Source: Marisa cornuarietis (Eukaryota > Mollusca > Gastropoda > Architaenioglossa > Ampullariidae). From it: a stretch of DNA of 64,000 bases. Location of the stretch: NCBI GenBank assembly GCA_004794655.1, contig SMMW01000056.1, positions 3,129,001 through 3,193,000 of the forward strand. The letters are read 5' to 3'. The translations under genes were made by a program, and so were the position numbers. A model generated the notes under the pieces. The model saw only the letters and a program-made list of their open reading frames with translations, ran no database searches and was not told the DNA's origin. This document shows positions 36,801-43,479 of this stretch, in pieces (the first letter of the stretch is position 1; each line of letters starts with the position of its first letter).

Positions 36801-39800
36801 CACATTAACACAGAAAATAACCAACCTCTGGGAGAAAATATTAGAAGAATGGCGCATCAGTGTATTACGGAAATAACACACATGGCGCACCAAGTAATTG
36901 TTTCTGAAACGATGGCAAGTTTAGGCGTAGGAAGAACTAACAGTTTGGACGGTAGCACTTGTTTGGCTGCAAACCCATTCACTCAAGATATGAAGGTGGT
37001 TAATAAACAACGTGCTACTCTCATAGAGAAAAAACTTCGACGAATTTTGTGTCATCACGTGAAAGATATTATCAGTCAAGTGCACTGTATAACAGTGTCT
37101 GCCAGTCCAGCTCGTATTGACAGTCCTGACAACTCATCGCAGGCAGGACCACGTTCTTCGAGTTTTGATACTTTCTCCAGCACTAACTCAAAGGTCAATA
37201 GAGAAAAGAGCGACCTCAAACTAAAAGAAAATAGCCGATCAACACCGCATTTCAGAAAGGAAATTACTGGTGAAGAAATTCCAGCAACTGCTTGCAATGT
37301 TATGGAGAATGGCACTGTAGTAAAGAATAGCAAAAGATTAAACATTGGTGAGAGTGAAAGTCATGAGTGTAAGCAAGACAGTATTCAGACCCCTGATCAC
37401 CTGAGGTTTAGTAAGCAGCACAGTGCTCAGACACTGAGTCCTCGGATGTCTAGTCATCAGCACAGTACCCGGATGCCTGGTCAACTGTTGTCTAGTAAGC
37501 AACAAATCTCGCGCAACGATGGCGCCAGCCCTGAAATCCAGTTTATCAAGGGGCAGCACCCGCAAAGGGATCACTCGAGGCTGGAAGGCACGAATGGTGC
37601 ACACCGTTTAGATGGTAAAATGCAAACTACTATCACTATTGACGGTAGAACTCAAAGACCAGAAGTTACAACTTCCACGACAGAGGAGAGAAGAGGAGAC
37701 TCCAGAGAGCGCCTAAATAAGAATCAACACTGGCTGCGCCCAAGAAATCTCCGTATAAACACGGTTAGAGATGACGAAATTGGTGAGTCTTCAGCCTTCC
37801 ATGTACACCATGGTAGGCCACAATCTCAGGCCATAAACAGGAGAGCGAATGCTGGTTCTCGACAGTCGGATGAGCTGCGGAACGACAGGAGTCCTTCACC
37901 ATCACCATTTTCTTCAGCGTCCATCAAAGCCACCAGTACAAATGTCCACGTTGAGTGTCAAGACAGCAAAATAAACAAACTGACTAGAGCAGAGAAAGAA
38001 AATTTAAAAACTTTCAGACGAGACAAAGTATTTCACTCTAAACAAAGTTCTGAAAGAAGGCCAGGCTTTGATAACCGCAAGACATTGGAGACTAAACAAC
38101 TCACTTCCTTGAGGCCAGTTCAAACAGCTGTGCAACTTGAAAAGGCTAAAAGTTTGCATCTGTTTGACAACGAGACATACTTCACATCTATCGACGAAGT
38201 CAACGCAGACACAGTCGGTGTTAAAAATTATTTACAAAGATATCAAAAGGACCCGTGTTCATGGACACCCCAAGCGCAAGACTCAATAAAAAGTCAATCC
38301 AATACGTCAAACTCCGCACAAGATAAAACGAAAACTCGAGACATTGTACAAGATAAATCCACAAATAGTGAAACAAAACCCCCGAAAGTACCCCCACACG
38401 CCCAAGAAAGTGTCACAGAAAACGTAAGGTGTAGTACAAGGCACAAACCAGCCTCTTTCACTCAGAGAACTGGGAGGAAGCCATCTACACACACTGCAAG
38501 GACAGGCCTTAGAAAGCGATCGTCAAGACATGACAAGACGTCCACACGCTATCAGATCTCTACAGAATCTCTAGGAGATGATAAATATGATGATTTCATG
38601 TCCATTGCTTCGCCGACACAAACACTGCCTATGTCGTATCCACTGGAAGAGTGGGATCGTGGTTTCCCTGTGCGAAAGGCTAGGCACTATATCCCTGCGA
38701 CTCTTGGGAAGGATTCTGTCACTGCCCCTCAGTCGAGTCTCTTGCCCTTGCCATGCATGGGTGCTTCTTCCAGACCAGCTCAAGCAAATAAAACCACAGT
38801 ACTCGCATCCTCTTCGGCTCAGACGCCTTCAAGAAATGACCCATCTTTCCTAGGAGCGAACGACTCCCACACAGCCTCAGTGGCTCCTGCTGCTTGTCCG
38901 TTGAACCATAGTTTAAGCCTCGTCATACCAGACGATGTGTTTTCTCTTGGTACCAGCAGCGAGCAAAGTAAAGCTTTAAAAAAGCAAAGGAACACTAATG
39001 CAGGGTCAGCGTACCCTAACTCAAGCATCACTTCGCCACCAAGTGTCACCATCTTCTCGCAGACGATCGGGGACGAACAGGGTTCCCCATCCTTTGAAAT
39101 ACACGTGCCGCTATGTCCTTGCAAAACAAAAAAGACAGCAAAAGAGAAGATGTCTGCTGACTGCGTTAGTACTTCAGTAGGAGTAAGCTGTAAAGTTAAG
39201 AAAGATAAAGAAAGTGCCAGTGCATCGTTTATTTTGGAAAAAGACATTTTCCCTGCTTGTGCCGTTCGTGCAGAAAAAACAAAAGAAGACGATATTTTTC
39301 TGAGCATTTCTTGCTGCTCTGATTCATTCGAGCAGACCGTAGAGACCACCGAAGTGTCTTTGCTGGATGTAAAAAAAAATATCCCCAAACCGCAGGCTGC
39401 TCGGGAAAGAAATTATACTCGATGCAATAAACACATCAGTCTCTCGCTCAAAAATGCTGCAACTGGCAAGAAAAGGTGGAAGTCTCGGGGTTACAAAGTG
39501 GATACGGTCTTTTCCCCCTTAGTTCACGATCTTGCCTCCACAAGCAAATCATACAGATCTTTGCCTGACGTTTCGAGAACCGGAGAAAAGAGTGCCTCTT
39601 CACCATTCTCTAGCTCTAACAGTCATAAAAAGGTCATCAATGGGAATAATGAGAGCGTAAGTCGAGGGCCAAATACCTCCACGATCCAATCCAAAGGGAA
39701 GAGATTGACTGAGTCCGAAGAAGACGTTCGAGAGAGGATAGCACAAGCACGTTACCTTCTGAGTGCTCAGGAGAAGCTGATGATTCTCAACCGCAAGTTT

Positions 39801-42134
39801 CAAGAAATTCTACGCCAAACTCTAGTATCTATGAGAGATGAAATGTTTAAAGAGGAAGAGCGATGGAAGAAAGCCCAGAGCAGGAAAGCTCTGAAAAATC
39901 AGCGTCAGAAAAACTTAATCGAAGCCTCGAAGAAGATCGCTCAGACTGCAATGTCAGAAGCCCTTAAGCAGCTTCAGACTCGTCTGTATTCCATTGAAGA
40001 GGAAGCATGTGCGCATGTCAAAGGAGAATTGTGGGACAAAACAATTTCAAATAATTCTGTTTTCGGTAAGTCGCACGAGCAGGAAAGTAACAACACGTCT
40101 GTCCACACGTGGAATTCCAAATGCAGTGGATGTAAGGTAGAGCTGCACCCCACGAAAAAAAGGTCGGCAGTCTGTACTTGCTCTCATCCCAGAATCTCGT
40201 ATAGTGGAAGATACGACCTCAGTAGAACTACTCCGCAGCCACCGCGCGACTATTCTACAGAATCTTTTCTTTCAGCTTCCATTTATTCGTTCTCCTCCAA
40301 GTCACAGAATCGCAGCAATCGTTACTCGCTTCCTTCTTTTAAAAAGGGTCCTACAAGGCAATGTTCATGTAGTAGAGGACATTCTTTGAAATGGAAAGGT
40401 GGCACTATCTCCGGATGGTCTTCGTCCGGCTGTAATATCTCCAGACACTTCAACAATAACTGGAACAGCACTTCTTCGAGGAGAAAGAGAAGAGTTTACA
40501 GGATCTACAGTGAGTTAGCACTCAACACGAAGGGTGATACAAAGAAATTCAATGTCCCATATCGATTACAACATAGAAGTAGACGGACTGTTGCTTGTCG
40601 TTCTAGGAAGTCTTCGAGAACTCGTAATGTTGACCGCACCAAGTCCTCGATCCAGATGTCTTCCAAAATCCGGAGGCTGGAACTATCGAACGACAAAGAT
40701 AAAGAGTCGTCTTCCAAGCAGAAACTGATGCGCATCCATAACAGCTTTTTCAAGGACTTGAAGAAACTGGCCAAGAGAATAGCAAAAGATGGTGCCCAAA
40801 GCTGTAAAAAATATTTGTCCTGCATGAGCGATGGCGGCTCTTTGAAGAACCAAATTTCAGAGGCTAAGTACCTGTTGTCCCTCAAGGACGTGTCGCGTAT
40901 TGCTGCAGCTGTCTCTATGACAGCAGCTGACATGGGGCTGACAAACCAGTGGAGGCGCTTAAGCTCGTTCGTATTGAACAGTCCAACTACCCTTCACCAC
41001 CTCACCACCGATCGCTGCAACTCACGAAGAGTGGCTTCCAAAAAGTTTGACTTCACCGCCAACAAAAACAAGTCAGCTGAAAAATCTAGCCTGGGGATGC
41101 ACGCCAGAAGGCAGATTAACTGCCGACCAAGGCCAGTGGCCAGCAGCGGAACAGCCTCCTTTCTGTCCCTGACATACTGCGACAGTAACGGGTATGTGAC
41201 AGGGAAGAGCACCAGTAGGTCAGACTTTACCTCCACGGATTATAATTCGGTCTTGGATTCTTCCGTGTCTTCATTGTGCTGTACCTCGAGAGTGAGCTCC
41301 ACGATCACCCTGCATGGGCAGTTCTCCTCCAAGCTGCATGACGATGCTGCGGACCCTTGCGTTCAATCCAGCAGCTTGTCGATCTCCATCGTCGGCTGCT
41401 CAGCTCGACTGCGAAAAAATAGCGGGAAGCCCAGCAGCCACAAGCCTGTGTCCGGCTCTCAGGTAAATCCCGGATACGCTAACTCTACACTGGACAAGTC
41501 CATACGTATGCCGAGTTCGCCACGCAAGATCAAGGTAACGATAAAGCCTAGTTCCTCTTCAGACTGCAAACAACACCACCACCAAAAGCAACAACAACAA
41601 CAAGAACAGCAGCAACAGCCACCTGACTATTTCGACTACAATTGTCGATGTCGAATTAATACTGATCTTCATGATCGATCAAGCGAACTCTCCACACGTC
41701 CTTCCTACTGCAGCAAGCACTGGAACCCACAAGACCACTCAGGTGAGGCAAGAACCAGGACACTTTGCTACCGTCTGCCTCACCTTCGTGAGAATCAACG
41801 TCGTGAGGACGGACCACCCTCGCCTGACCTCAACACATCTCGTAATGAGTCGCAAAAGACGGACTTTGACTCCTCTTCGACCAGAAGGATGCTCATCACG
41901 ATGATTGAGGAGAACATGAGTGGGCGGGGTCGTCTCCACCACATGTCAAGTTCCAGACACATGTCTTACGGGCAGATGCTCATAGCCAACTCTAACGTTC
42001 TGAGAAACATGCGGATGACTAAGTACTTTGGTGAGTCCACCCTTCAGAGCTTGTACAAAGACGCTGTGTACCAGTATTATTTGCAGCGCCAACATCGTCG
42101 GCACTGTGGTAAAGATTGCAAAGGCAGAAACTGA
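21867..42134 (+). CDS. Giant single-exon Ser-rich disordered protein, 6,755 residues
   Basis: An uninterrupted frame of 20,268 bp runs from ATG (MKNKYEMNP) to TGA, with a polyadenylation signal 48 bp later. I do not recognise a family. There is no signal peptide or membrane segment, so it is probably cytosolic or nuclear. Most of it is Ser/Thr/Lys/Arg/Asp-rich and should be disordered. Visible structure: a 17-residue duplication (298-331), helical patches near 1975-2000, 2085-2140 and 2270-2300, a 33-residue tandem repeat (2950-2982, 2983-3015), four 18-residue amphipathic motifs starting at 4910, 4945, 4988 and 5053, a long coiled coil with IAQARYLLS (5955-6052), a related ISEAKYLLS (6330-6338), a His/Gln run (about 6570-6587) and a conserved-looking basic C-terminus (about 6685-6755). 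Such a layout suggests a scaffold or cytoskeleton-linked protein, but that is inference. Upstream exons could extend the 5' UTR; in-frame sequence upstream is not supported. Confidence 0.85.
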   Translation: MKNKYEMNPCARPGAAFNTCGFGKDELFPVVRDPTATEIRTAKDLHEQLKHIRRMAAPASRAPRRSLRVSTGATRSLTSPTGFGRSRYVWIHNERHMLFNSPQHESGNVPPYSSESVSQNSSTGYCSENVKNHELVNKNKNGRQQMLEKVGDALANVPELLGDPCRTYGYRLCDHRVDGAPCAEFKSLQRDECEEVKKAMEWTPPRLVQPQRCNSHERTPHSYRHHDGASSHFISHFLDDPIVPEGLERSVTHRQTRRDFQEILIARSSEDLSTGTGHGLQCFRFSQSNPFWSHGEASPFCSGEGTSCGQRIPSSPFWSGEVTSCGHRIPSLLGADLSQHPYPVLRDNPVYYPNERSLCGKVKPKQKRDRNSAAYGKMNSTRSLLRDYLLQPREKAMITAFLTLLTTMPDHQANSCSRESDAHRSFLSDNPFTLDSTNKFLESLGNIEIKSLLPASRCQRVGHATKTDASALQVAGTSIPQCAWRNATKVPNVCWSQVNEEFKQTKEIQQQMEHRGLKQVTPLSEASHAVSRYISCLPWYESRLLMQAFYTQKWNNKVKEAETTGLYEGQWLRKVSTSCTLLQGPQTTTRQRNLDSTSCTYGTHVNNEALWSIFTSPTMRTEASRNSFNQKTPSLQTGVKVYSQNDDVFYGTKQTSWSEDSESAVPSESFSKITQLPAMDDSSSKCKSSESTPKAYVSNEDEFTIEKTTVGSRLDYNEATGDTWESGDEDAGRVRISLQEKLAIHEMNSMDGARKSSSPTFQVLLSRSSTESADSESSKESLSVCNELEKCKNEFTDETSEKMNDQYQAVGILKENASLEDASRNSRSSLRVRFNQEEYSNKTTIEADSSFEDLPLVEGKQVPAEDGSFNEMTSKVICPCQDLVTTSSRESLSEISSTASSSDGNIVKKRAVGKPLKKVSHQDEYVRIIKENPLMEKTSRFAKSYARVVFKIQEQECLNKTRKQSSSLIQGKPIVNKNKSTDETSSEENSCVQGIPNINDKSTDEDERNVSHELQDFCSTTSEDSLDEHTKIKNQSMDKLSKQEKHQVQDVLTKDENKSTDISSKVNHRVQNELITRKQEYTDNVPNVDSVTTRSSLLKDKQILSNKEEPGDTVKDDGKHEAVSQLIGSKISNNEKTSTNTHEQPHFPKSNNFYLGREFIVKRSPHSVGPKILRKMRQLFEYSGQLPKRDDKKPGRIEMKSIYDTEQVSNVSKFSCPNLPAIDEKSQSSSSSKEEVTSLRKEEFKEKPLNQFSSCKMVSNVCASPQSPEQAFLKTKEDDTSSEFSILPQVSGHIHQTSSVTDGVTSRNAMFTMEEKQSMNETSRLLTPLFQKTDDDQTVTYGAKSSVKDNSEKPMALGKSIHSDKSIQVNLKDVCTKSRMFESENKPTIAKPSVDESPLSNVKDTIKKWNAIICQDSGRPVLERNTLSAHFKRRFSKLHQIFLERKRLITSKEKVKSKWYLSQEKQEAVDRDGGFIDIHKRIKKIKDNSLNPFGNSISESVILDGHSQYQIHSDEHFPMRIPKAKCGRDKKRLFANKSCSDFYRRQRLDQIVSGESVASPVFALDSNSVSSQSSAQVKTTFPFVSETPTESECSELFPMGRPQYLLSTACQPRRCLSDSIRVSETWLSRKCDESLDESSNDETDSSLQQFLSENYSDELVSNSQSAGVELISSPPLVLSNEKNLQVPCAQSSYTSESHEGKDYNLSSTSTESFEAASLRRKMTKVDLKGGENQISSEKVRRFDYDKNMVIQAVDLFQPPPDGPPKDFLHNRGLDETQAVTVTQKSTHYKQPLSGNFKNDAVKLSPSPLYGCCMAGEWTHLRHGASQETDAQKRSAGILMKSTKMSPSPGTRAASSTDSHPVSGLESNNSGEVTDGRSLHKSLTEGVQQPFEDVATQAARWPRAAGGDKEITFKEGFSVNKPASSTSYSDSDSFHSDVSSVDYSSNGSRRSRTEFPPATYHAMNETSTANEFAAILALDKVILDVERNLRQFSEQSSAFSKRHSKQGFDKPFILDMADSLHKDISEDSNDSSLSLKTAISHETNLSTESTHSNESLKEAGFVVPESEKFANEGKPNESSCLFHTDVEKMKAILLEASRELRKLKEALQDGKLQDEITVLVCGICDALSSAWLAEVSKLPTTRDSDGGSDSHDSSLQCAALAKNEETTKGVDSQLKTNDIITHFSDHLPMNEDLRQRWKKCGSNPLYRGKCESSRNSQGYYDKEITATVLQRNTCSSERHSRKENFSVADECRSSSSSLSVSSQSAPENCKCVGDLYQSVISLFASLQQELQKILKEDRKMSKKSSQGTMAYTIKRKALKVAKNYSQNDWLIKQVLEKRVPDFCPDLCDHQQEKRSKPCVCLQPHTRIPLVSSSEPSTQSCEKYKGTGTSPSSSSGSLFYESTNSSVALPYQNLSGGNCSAESRSDHLYSACNFTHADGLHNTLDKFNSKMVTIKGKINHMLNLINRYNTSFGKDLEGGGTQFRGNSGADDWATCSENNMLLQRERGRNTEVLYIPGNKDEASKTFQFQFAQENLIDAFMLASMLECDTCTHAAVQSLTPGNVLQVQYSQPVIYGRSVITKQYSLTELMTKHSPEVKTSLTKERIRFLAWRWRKWAINHSLKVRIGKGRLFQPTSVNRLFTSPQRGDNSVGLLHDRVENSTATREDRWKCHSSNIFIQPDGTENATKEKDGSLPVLFRTSQLLEAPLSNDLSESEVRESLANKDEHSFTSSEFVDLTRNIETIEIQSSPRRGGKNRVLPKSPPMKDKLLPQSSPMTDDLAEYESPGTMQYGNCFVDVFAKHQGKMPLKSSARDLGSVPLQKDLLVKRRKLLTDTVPRCAYRSRRYLKQSDASANQLDIKRLSISTSHPVMERPQATCADRRKYLRTKHVKTKYLSGSRDRAASSSSSGKELPTKFLHHVNTDHRKTEQSRASCSENLTRDVFKKGIKMFNKPKHLTSDKTQHKRVTLAENVTYLSKKERKVIGNPKHLTNYQKEQDRVGLAENKAHLSRKKSKIASQPEDLTRALSRREHNNSDLSMTDYTNTIRDTKQKSVSYFEQSTKREEKQGFFKEIFQKLRNRLPRRSVPPSEEMEDHAGKTPQESYPLDFDKDFTRFGHTWPLSYPRDSGEMWCAVAHPLVYSPPHSVSIHTHVSNRTSTTTTPSPQRVYPVNPLVPPPSRKKKESAQTISHGSQESIGFQPLTNADDVLNLTFNQSASNATRAEEKGFPAGESPRHRRLVSRRKASSRRSLSSKSPRAAGNVPKRRSVRRFRDDSPRLSINNQSMKIRVSNEDEAITQDITKGWREMHYLPWSSSEEACGKEELMLKFLQECSKWQNKRLHDDVTQRRAAGHLENHQSKDRFNHKDELQSAKPQRLGKDYHRPLCHKQLVKSPDTRQSWKLCTTNLKPRKPGSTQEMRFKTVSGHQTIYVRESEIRRVHSSEPNPHQKSCLGKNPSLPGRQLNTFTVLPEQDSSRMMNNARVKNFMQMSTLSYLGQKRNLAEEGAREFYSFPEELPPTTKRKEFLAEFRPPDLRNHRDDSSATSDIKSGSGNFSLKGTSESYISSSPEVSAIPEKPFHSSILKTSLKGNRKSVRIKQQKDEETEANISWFIEDSSKGFLVEDNSTNMNHNMPVLSESRTDMKTATLSCLRDSEGSECDKEHVISSVDEASAVYMSMCVVDKVQDPTTGHSVFNVSGSGRGANLAKSSDPSRSFGDFFECVKRVKTKRRHRHGTGSPPRRVREHELSPTSGYSSYTFSPISDLQEESQNAIFSSDSFKSLPTSSSSQAGDDDDNAVAVRSGFIRHQAWRAAPPPCRQVPGGRQKQRSGPDAENKKSTKSTRVSQVSNKNVKVVTQAFVLNCPNLGTDPVSETQGVSKTPHDEGVVRDSEGITIVKRSPKTNERYLQHLESIQPGYSGTSLPQTHITTTKPDPRVAGPGVRVVTQATSSSTTFLTFCLGTSSMEKTSIALTPRNTCCNASVNDRTSMNSSKQDLRSFQGRLKNAARNIARSGAKFSPVRQSLSVIKEEADLTRTGVEPSAASKAFDSAKRNGELGASSSVARAKTLDSKVLSETLERPMTVAEKIAFFNQIIKSQPLTLDSSYVRFKERKQEARNTTHDVLSSSTSDHRKTTFSASKSNEGAIIGMPASQKSQNLELNTDNEEHGTSSMGDHADTLDSVGHQRSTLSRFYSQLRTLFTRTSLPPMQSSPHCSQLGECRKDKRATPVSDVLCTSVATSLSSARSRSEACSPLGGITSLSSRTRVKKEPVADSCKMHVKSQMARPPHAELRNQLSDDSSDVATAEEGPRLREVRLMSSPVSRKTSIKDVDQRLPGTSIASAEETRHHQTLGDLRISTNDLRLEQSPEPRTAWVLKWMQGSQESIVNQSCKDDTVRKETIQTYPEGPHRSPVNSNIYVRSKVASSGHYRNLRCTCRNTAIEGNGISSAHLNLESAASMQSGGTRKKAGGRYKSFQRKSALGQSRSLSYRHGAGDHGKRSVIFMQTTGDDSKPRTGDTEGDLDPTTLISSESSVFSSIDNSVLFVDQKRLRKRQTTIMTDGLSRKDVSRYDDTEKAFSAEHAHGGTDTSESLTSFDGKSYQFRNRNFWDDCEHEQEHEHEQTNMNVSKNANTTERLPADVSKNSKSHPVYDDPQPSETITGRNESCNHGRDRGSDKTAAVVSLAVQENNSNDVKTPARDRKHRQQNFRICQDHAQHPPHTLLGASKAMFCESDGQTRVPSQDASDNHCLSGSSVKNSGTHQRQSETSASCCVIRHGEEGDCAQFFGDRKTFAYVKKKSDILSFKLDISSVGDANREKNWNPRSSKKLKKVTSSAMVDKSPASSICSAVAGKNFNECYCSSLPNPTNNDHNLTQAAASHENSQSDQSSYISCWSDASHSMHSQSTCSSVDATVSDVLKDEGLSEQIQRIVCWYVTTIADRKKHAASFQTKTAIEHDLKENIRTTIHEYIMNLVLESTRAADSQKASSFHRHINTENNQPLGENIRRMAHQCITEITHMAHQVIVSETMASLGVGRTNSLDGSTCLAANPFTQDMKVVNKQRATLIEKKLRRILCHHVKDIISQVHCITVSASPARIDSPDNSSQAGPRSSSFDTFSSTNSKVNREKSDLKLKENSRSTPHFRKEITGEEIPATACNVMENGTVVKNSKRLNIGESESHECKQDSIQTPDHLRFSKQHSAQTLSPRMSSHQHSTRMPGQLLSSKQQISRNDGASPEIQFIKGQHPQRDHSRLEGTNGAHRLDGKMQTTITIDGRTQRPEVTTSTTEERRGDSRERLNKNQHWLRPRNLRINTVRDDEIGESSAFHVHHGRPQSQAINRRANAGSRQSDELRNDRSPSPSPFSSASIKATSTNVHVECQDSKINKLTRAEKENLKTFRRDKVFHSKQSSERRPGFDNRKTLETKQLTSLRPVQTAVQLEKAKSLHLFDNETYFTSIDEVNADTVGVKNYLQRYQKDPCSWTPQAQDSIKSQSNTSNSAQDKTKTRDIVQDKSTNSETKPPKVPPHAQESVTENVRCSTRHKPASFTQRTGRKPSTHTARTGLRKRSSRHDKTSTRYQISTESLGDDKYDDFMSIASPTQTLPMSYPLEEWDRGFPVRKARHYIPATLGKDSVTAPQSSLLPLPCMGASSRPAQANKTTVLASSSAQTPSRNDPSFLGANDSHTASVAPAACPLNHSLSLVIPDDVFSLGTSSEQSKALKKQRNTNAGSAYPNSSITSPPSVTIFSQTIGDEQGSPSFEIHVPLCPCKTKKTAKEKMSADCVSTSVGVSCKVKKDKESASASFILEKDIFPACAVRAEKTKEDDIFLSISCCSDSFEQTVETTEVSLLDVKKNIPKPQAARERNYTRCNKHISLSLKNAATGKKRWKSRGYKVDTVFSPLVHDLASTSKSYRSLPDVSRTGEKSASSPFSSSNSHKKVINGNNESVSRGPNTSTIQSKGKRLTESEEDVRERIAQARYLLSAQEKLMILNRKFQEILRQTLVSMRDEMFKEEERWKKAQSRKALKNQRQKNLIEASKKIAQTAMSEALKQLQTRLYSIEEEACAHVKGELWDKTISNNSVFGKSHEQESNNTSVHTWNSKCSGCKVELHPTKKRSAVCTCSHPRISYSGRYDLSRTTPQPPRDYSTESFLSASIYSFSSKSQNRSNRYSLPSFKKGPTRQCSCSRGHSLKWKGGTISGWSSSGCNISRHFNNNWNSTSSRRKRRVYRIYSELALNTKGDTKKFNVPYRLQHRSRRTVACRSRKSSRTRNVDRTKSSIQMSSKIRRLELSNDKDKESSSKQKLMRIHNSFFKDLKKLAKRIAKDGAQSCKKYLSCMSDGGSLKNQISEAKYLLSLKDVSRIAAAVSMTAADMGLTNQWRRLSSFVLNSPTTLHHLTTDRCNSRRVASKKFDFTANKNKSAEKSSLGMHARRQINCRPRPVASSGTASFLSLTYCDSNGYVTGKSTSRSDFTSTDYNSVLDSSVSSLCCTSRVSSTITLHGQFSSKLHDDAADPCVQSSSLSISIVGCSARLRKNSGKPSSHKPVSGSQVNPGYANSTLDKSIRMPSSPRKIKVTIKPSSSSDCKQHHHQKQQQQQEQQQQPPDYFDYNCRCRINTDLHDRSSELSTRPSYCSKHWNPQDHSGEARTRTLCYRLPHLRENQRREDGPPSPDLNTSRNESQKTDFDSSSTRRMLITMIEENMSGRGRLHHMSSSRHMSYGQMLIANSNVLRNMRMTKYFGESTLQSLYKDAVYQYYLQRQHRRHCGKDCKGRN

Positions 42135-42182
42135 CAGCAGCAACAGATCTGGAATGAAATGTGTGTTTCTTGATTCAACAAT

Positions 42183-42188
42183 AATAAA
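42183..42188 (+). terminator. Polyadenylation signal of the giant gene
   Basis: AATAAA begins 49 nt after the last base of the stop codon. A second lies at 42244-42249. They support this frame ending in a genuine terminal exon. Confidence 0.65.
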
Positions 42189-42249
42189 GGACTTATAGCG
42201 TTGGACATTGGCTACTAAGCCCCCTCACTGAACTGATGGACTGAATAAA

Positions 42250-43420
42250 AGTACACAGTGATAATTACTACCTCCCCCCGCCCCTCGTAATAAATAAGTA
42301 CATAGATGACAAGCCTTACATCATTCATCGATGGAAATCCTGCCACGCACTGCCTCAGTCTTATATCTTCATTTAAAATGATACTCCAATAGCAGATCAG
42401 CGGCGAAAACATTTTGAAATAAATTAAGTAAACTTGCAGACGTTCAAATTGTAAGAATGTCGTTGACCAGACCGAGTGTAACGACCAGATTTACTCTCAT
42501 TTATTCTGAAACTTAATTTGCTGAGACACGTACTTATGAACGTATGTAGACCACGCGTATGGCGGTGTATGTACATCCCTTATAAATGTGTAAGTAATAC
42601 CCATCCTCCTTTTTTCTAGACTAATTCCTCTGATCTTATATGTTATTTGATGTCGAAGGGGACTTGATGGAACAAATAAAATATATTTTCGTTTCCGTTG
42701 TTGTACTATTTTGCTGCATCGAAAGATGAAAGCAAGCAGTCAGTATTCCAATGGAAAACAAGTTTACACTTTTTCTTACAATTTTTTAGGTCTTCATTCC
42801 TTTCCTTCTACAGTTCCGCGTCTTATAATATTTTAATTTTTTATAACTACTATTATTATCATTACATCAGTGTTTGACAGCTGGGTCTTTTGGTACCTGC
42901 ACCTGTAAGTGTTGCTCTTAAGCTATTGTCTCCACAAGGGTAAGCGTGTGTTGACCAGAAGCCTCATCTCCATACACGGATAATGGTTCCTGGTACTTAT
43001 CGGCGAATGTTAATACGTTGCAAGAAGTGACACTGGAAGTTTGTGTCAGACCAGTCAGCTCGACAGACGACCAGCGACAAGGAGGAAAGATTGAGGTGAG
43101 AGAGAGAGCGGGCGGGTAGAATCATTTTCTTCCTAATCATCGACTCTTCATTGTCCTCCCTCCGTCTTATCGCAGGCGCAAACAGCGCCATCTGCATGGT
43201 CCGCCCAGCCTCCCTGCATCTTTCATTTTCTGCTCAAGCGGTGCACCTGATGAAACCGCCATTTTGACCAATTAACTTGTTATCTCGTGTGTTCCATCCA
43301 CAGGCCTTCTTCTTCCTTAATACATCATCTGCGTCTGTTTGAAAGAGGTGTGTCTGTGTGGGCAGTCGGGATGGGCCAGTGCAGGTGTGTACACACCGGT
43401 CAGGTGCGATCTATAGTTGC

Positions 43421-43479
<59 letters not shown>

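Noticed and set aside
21867..42134. Giant ORF as contamination or a bacterial adhesin
   Set aside because: No signal peptide or sortase or autotransporter features; animal-type repeats on both sides, a splice acceptor before it and AATAAA after it place it in the host genome.
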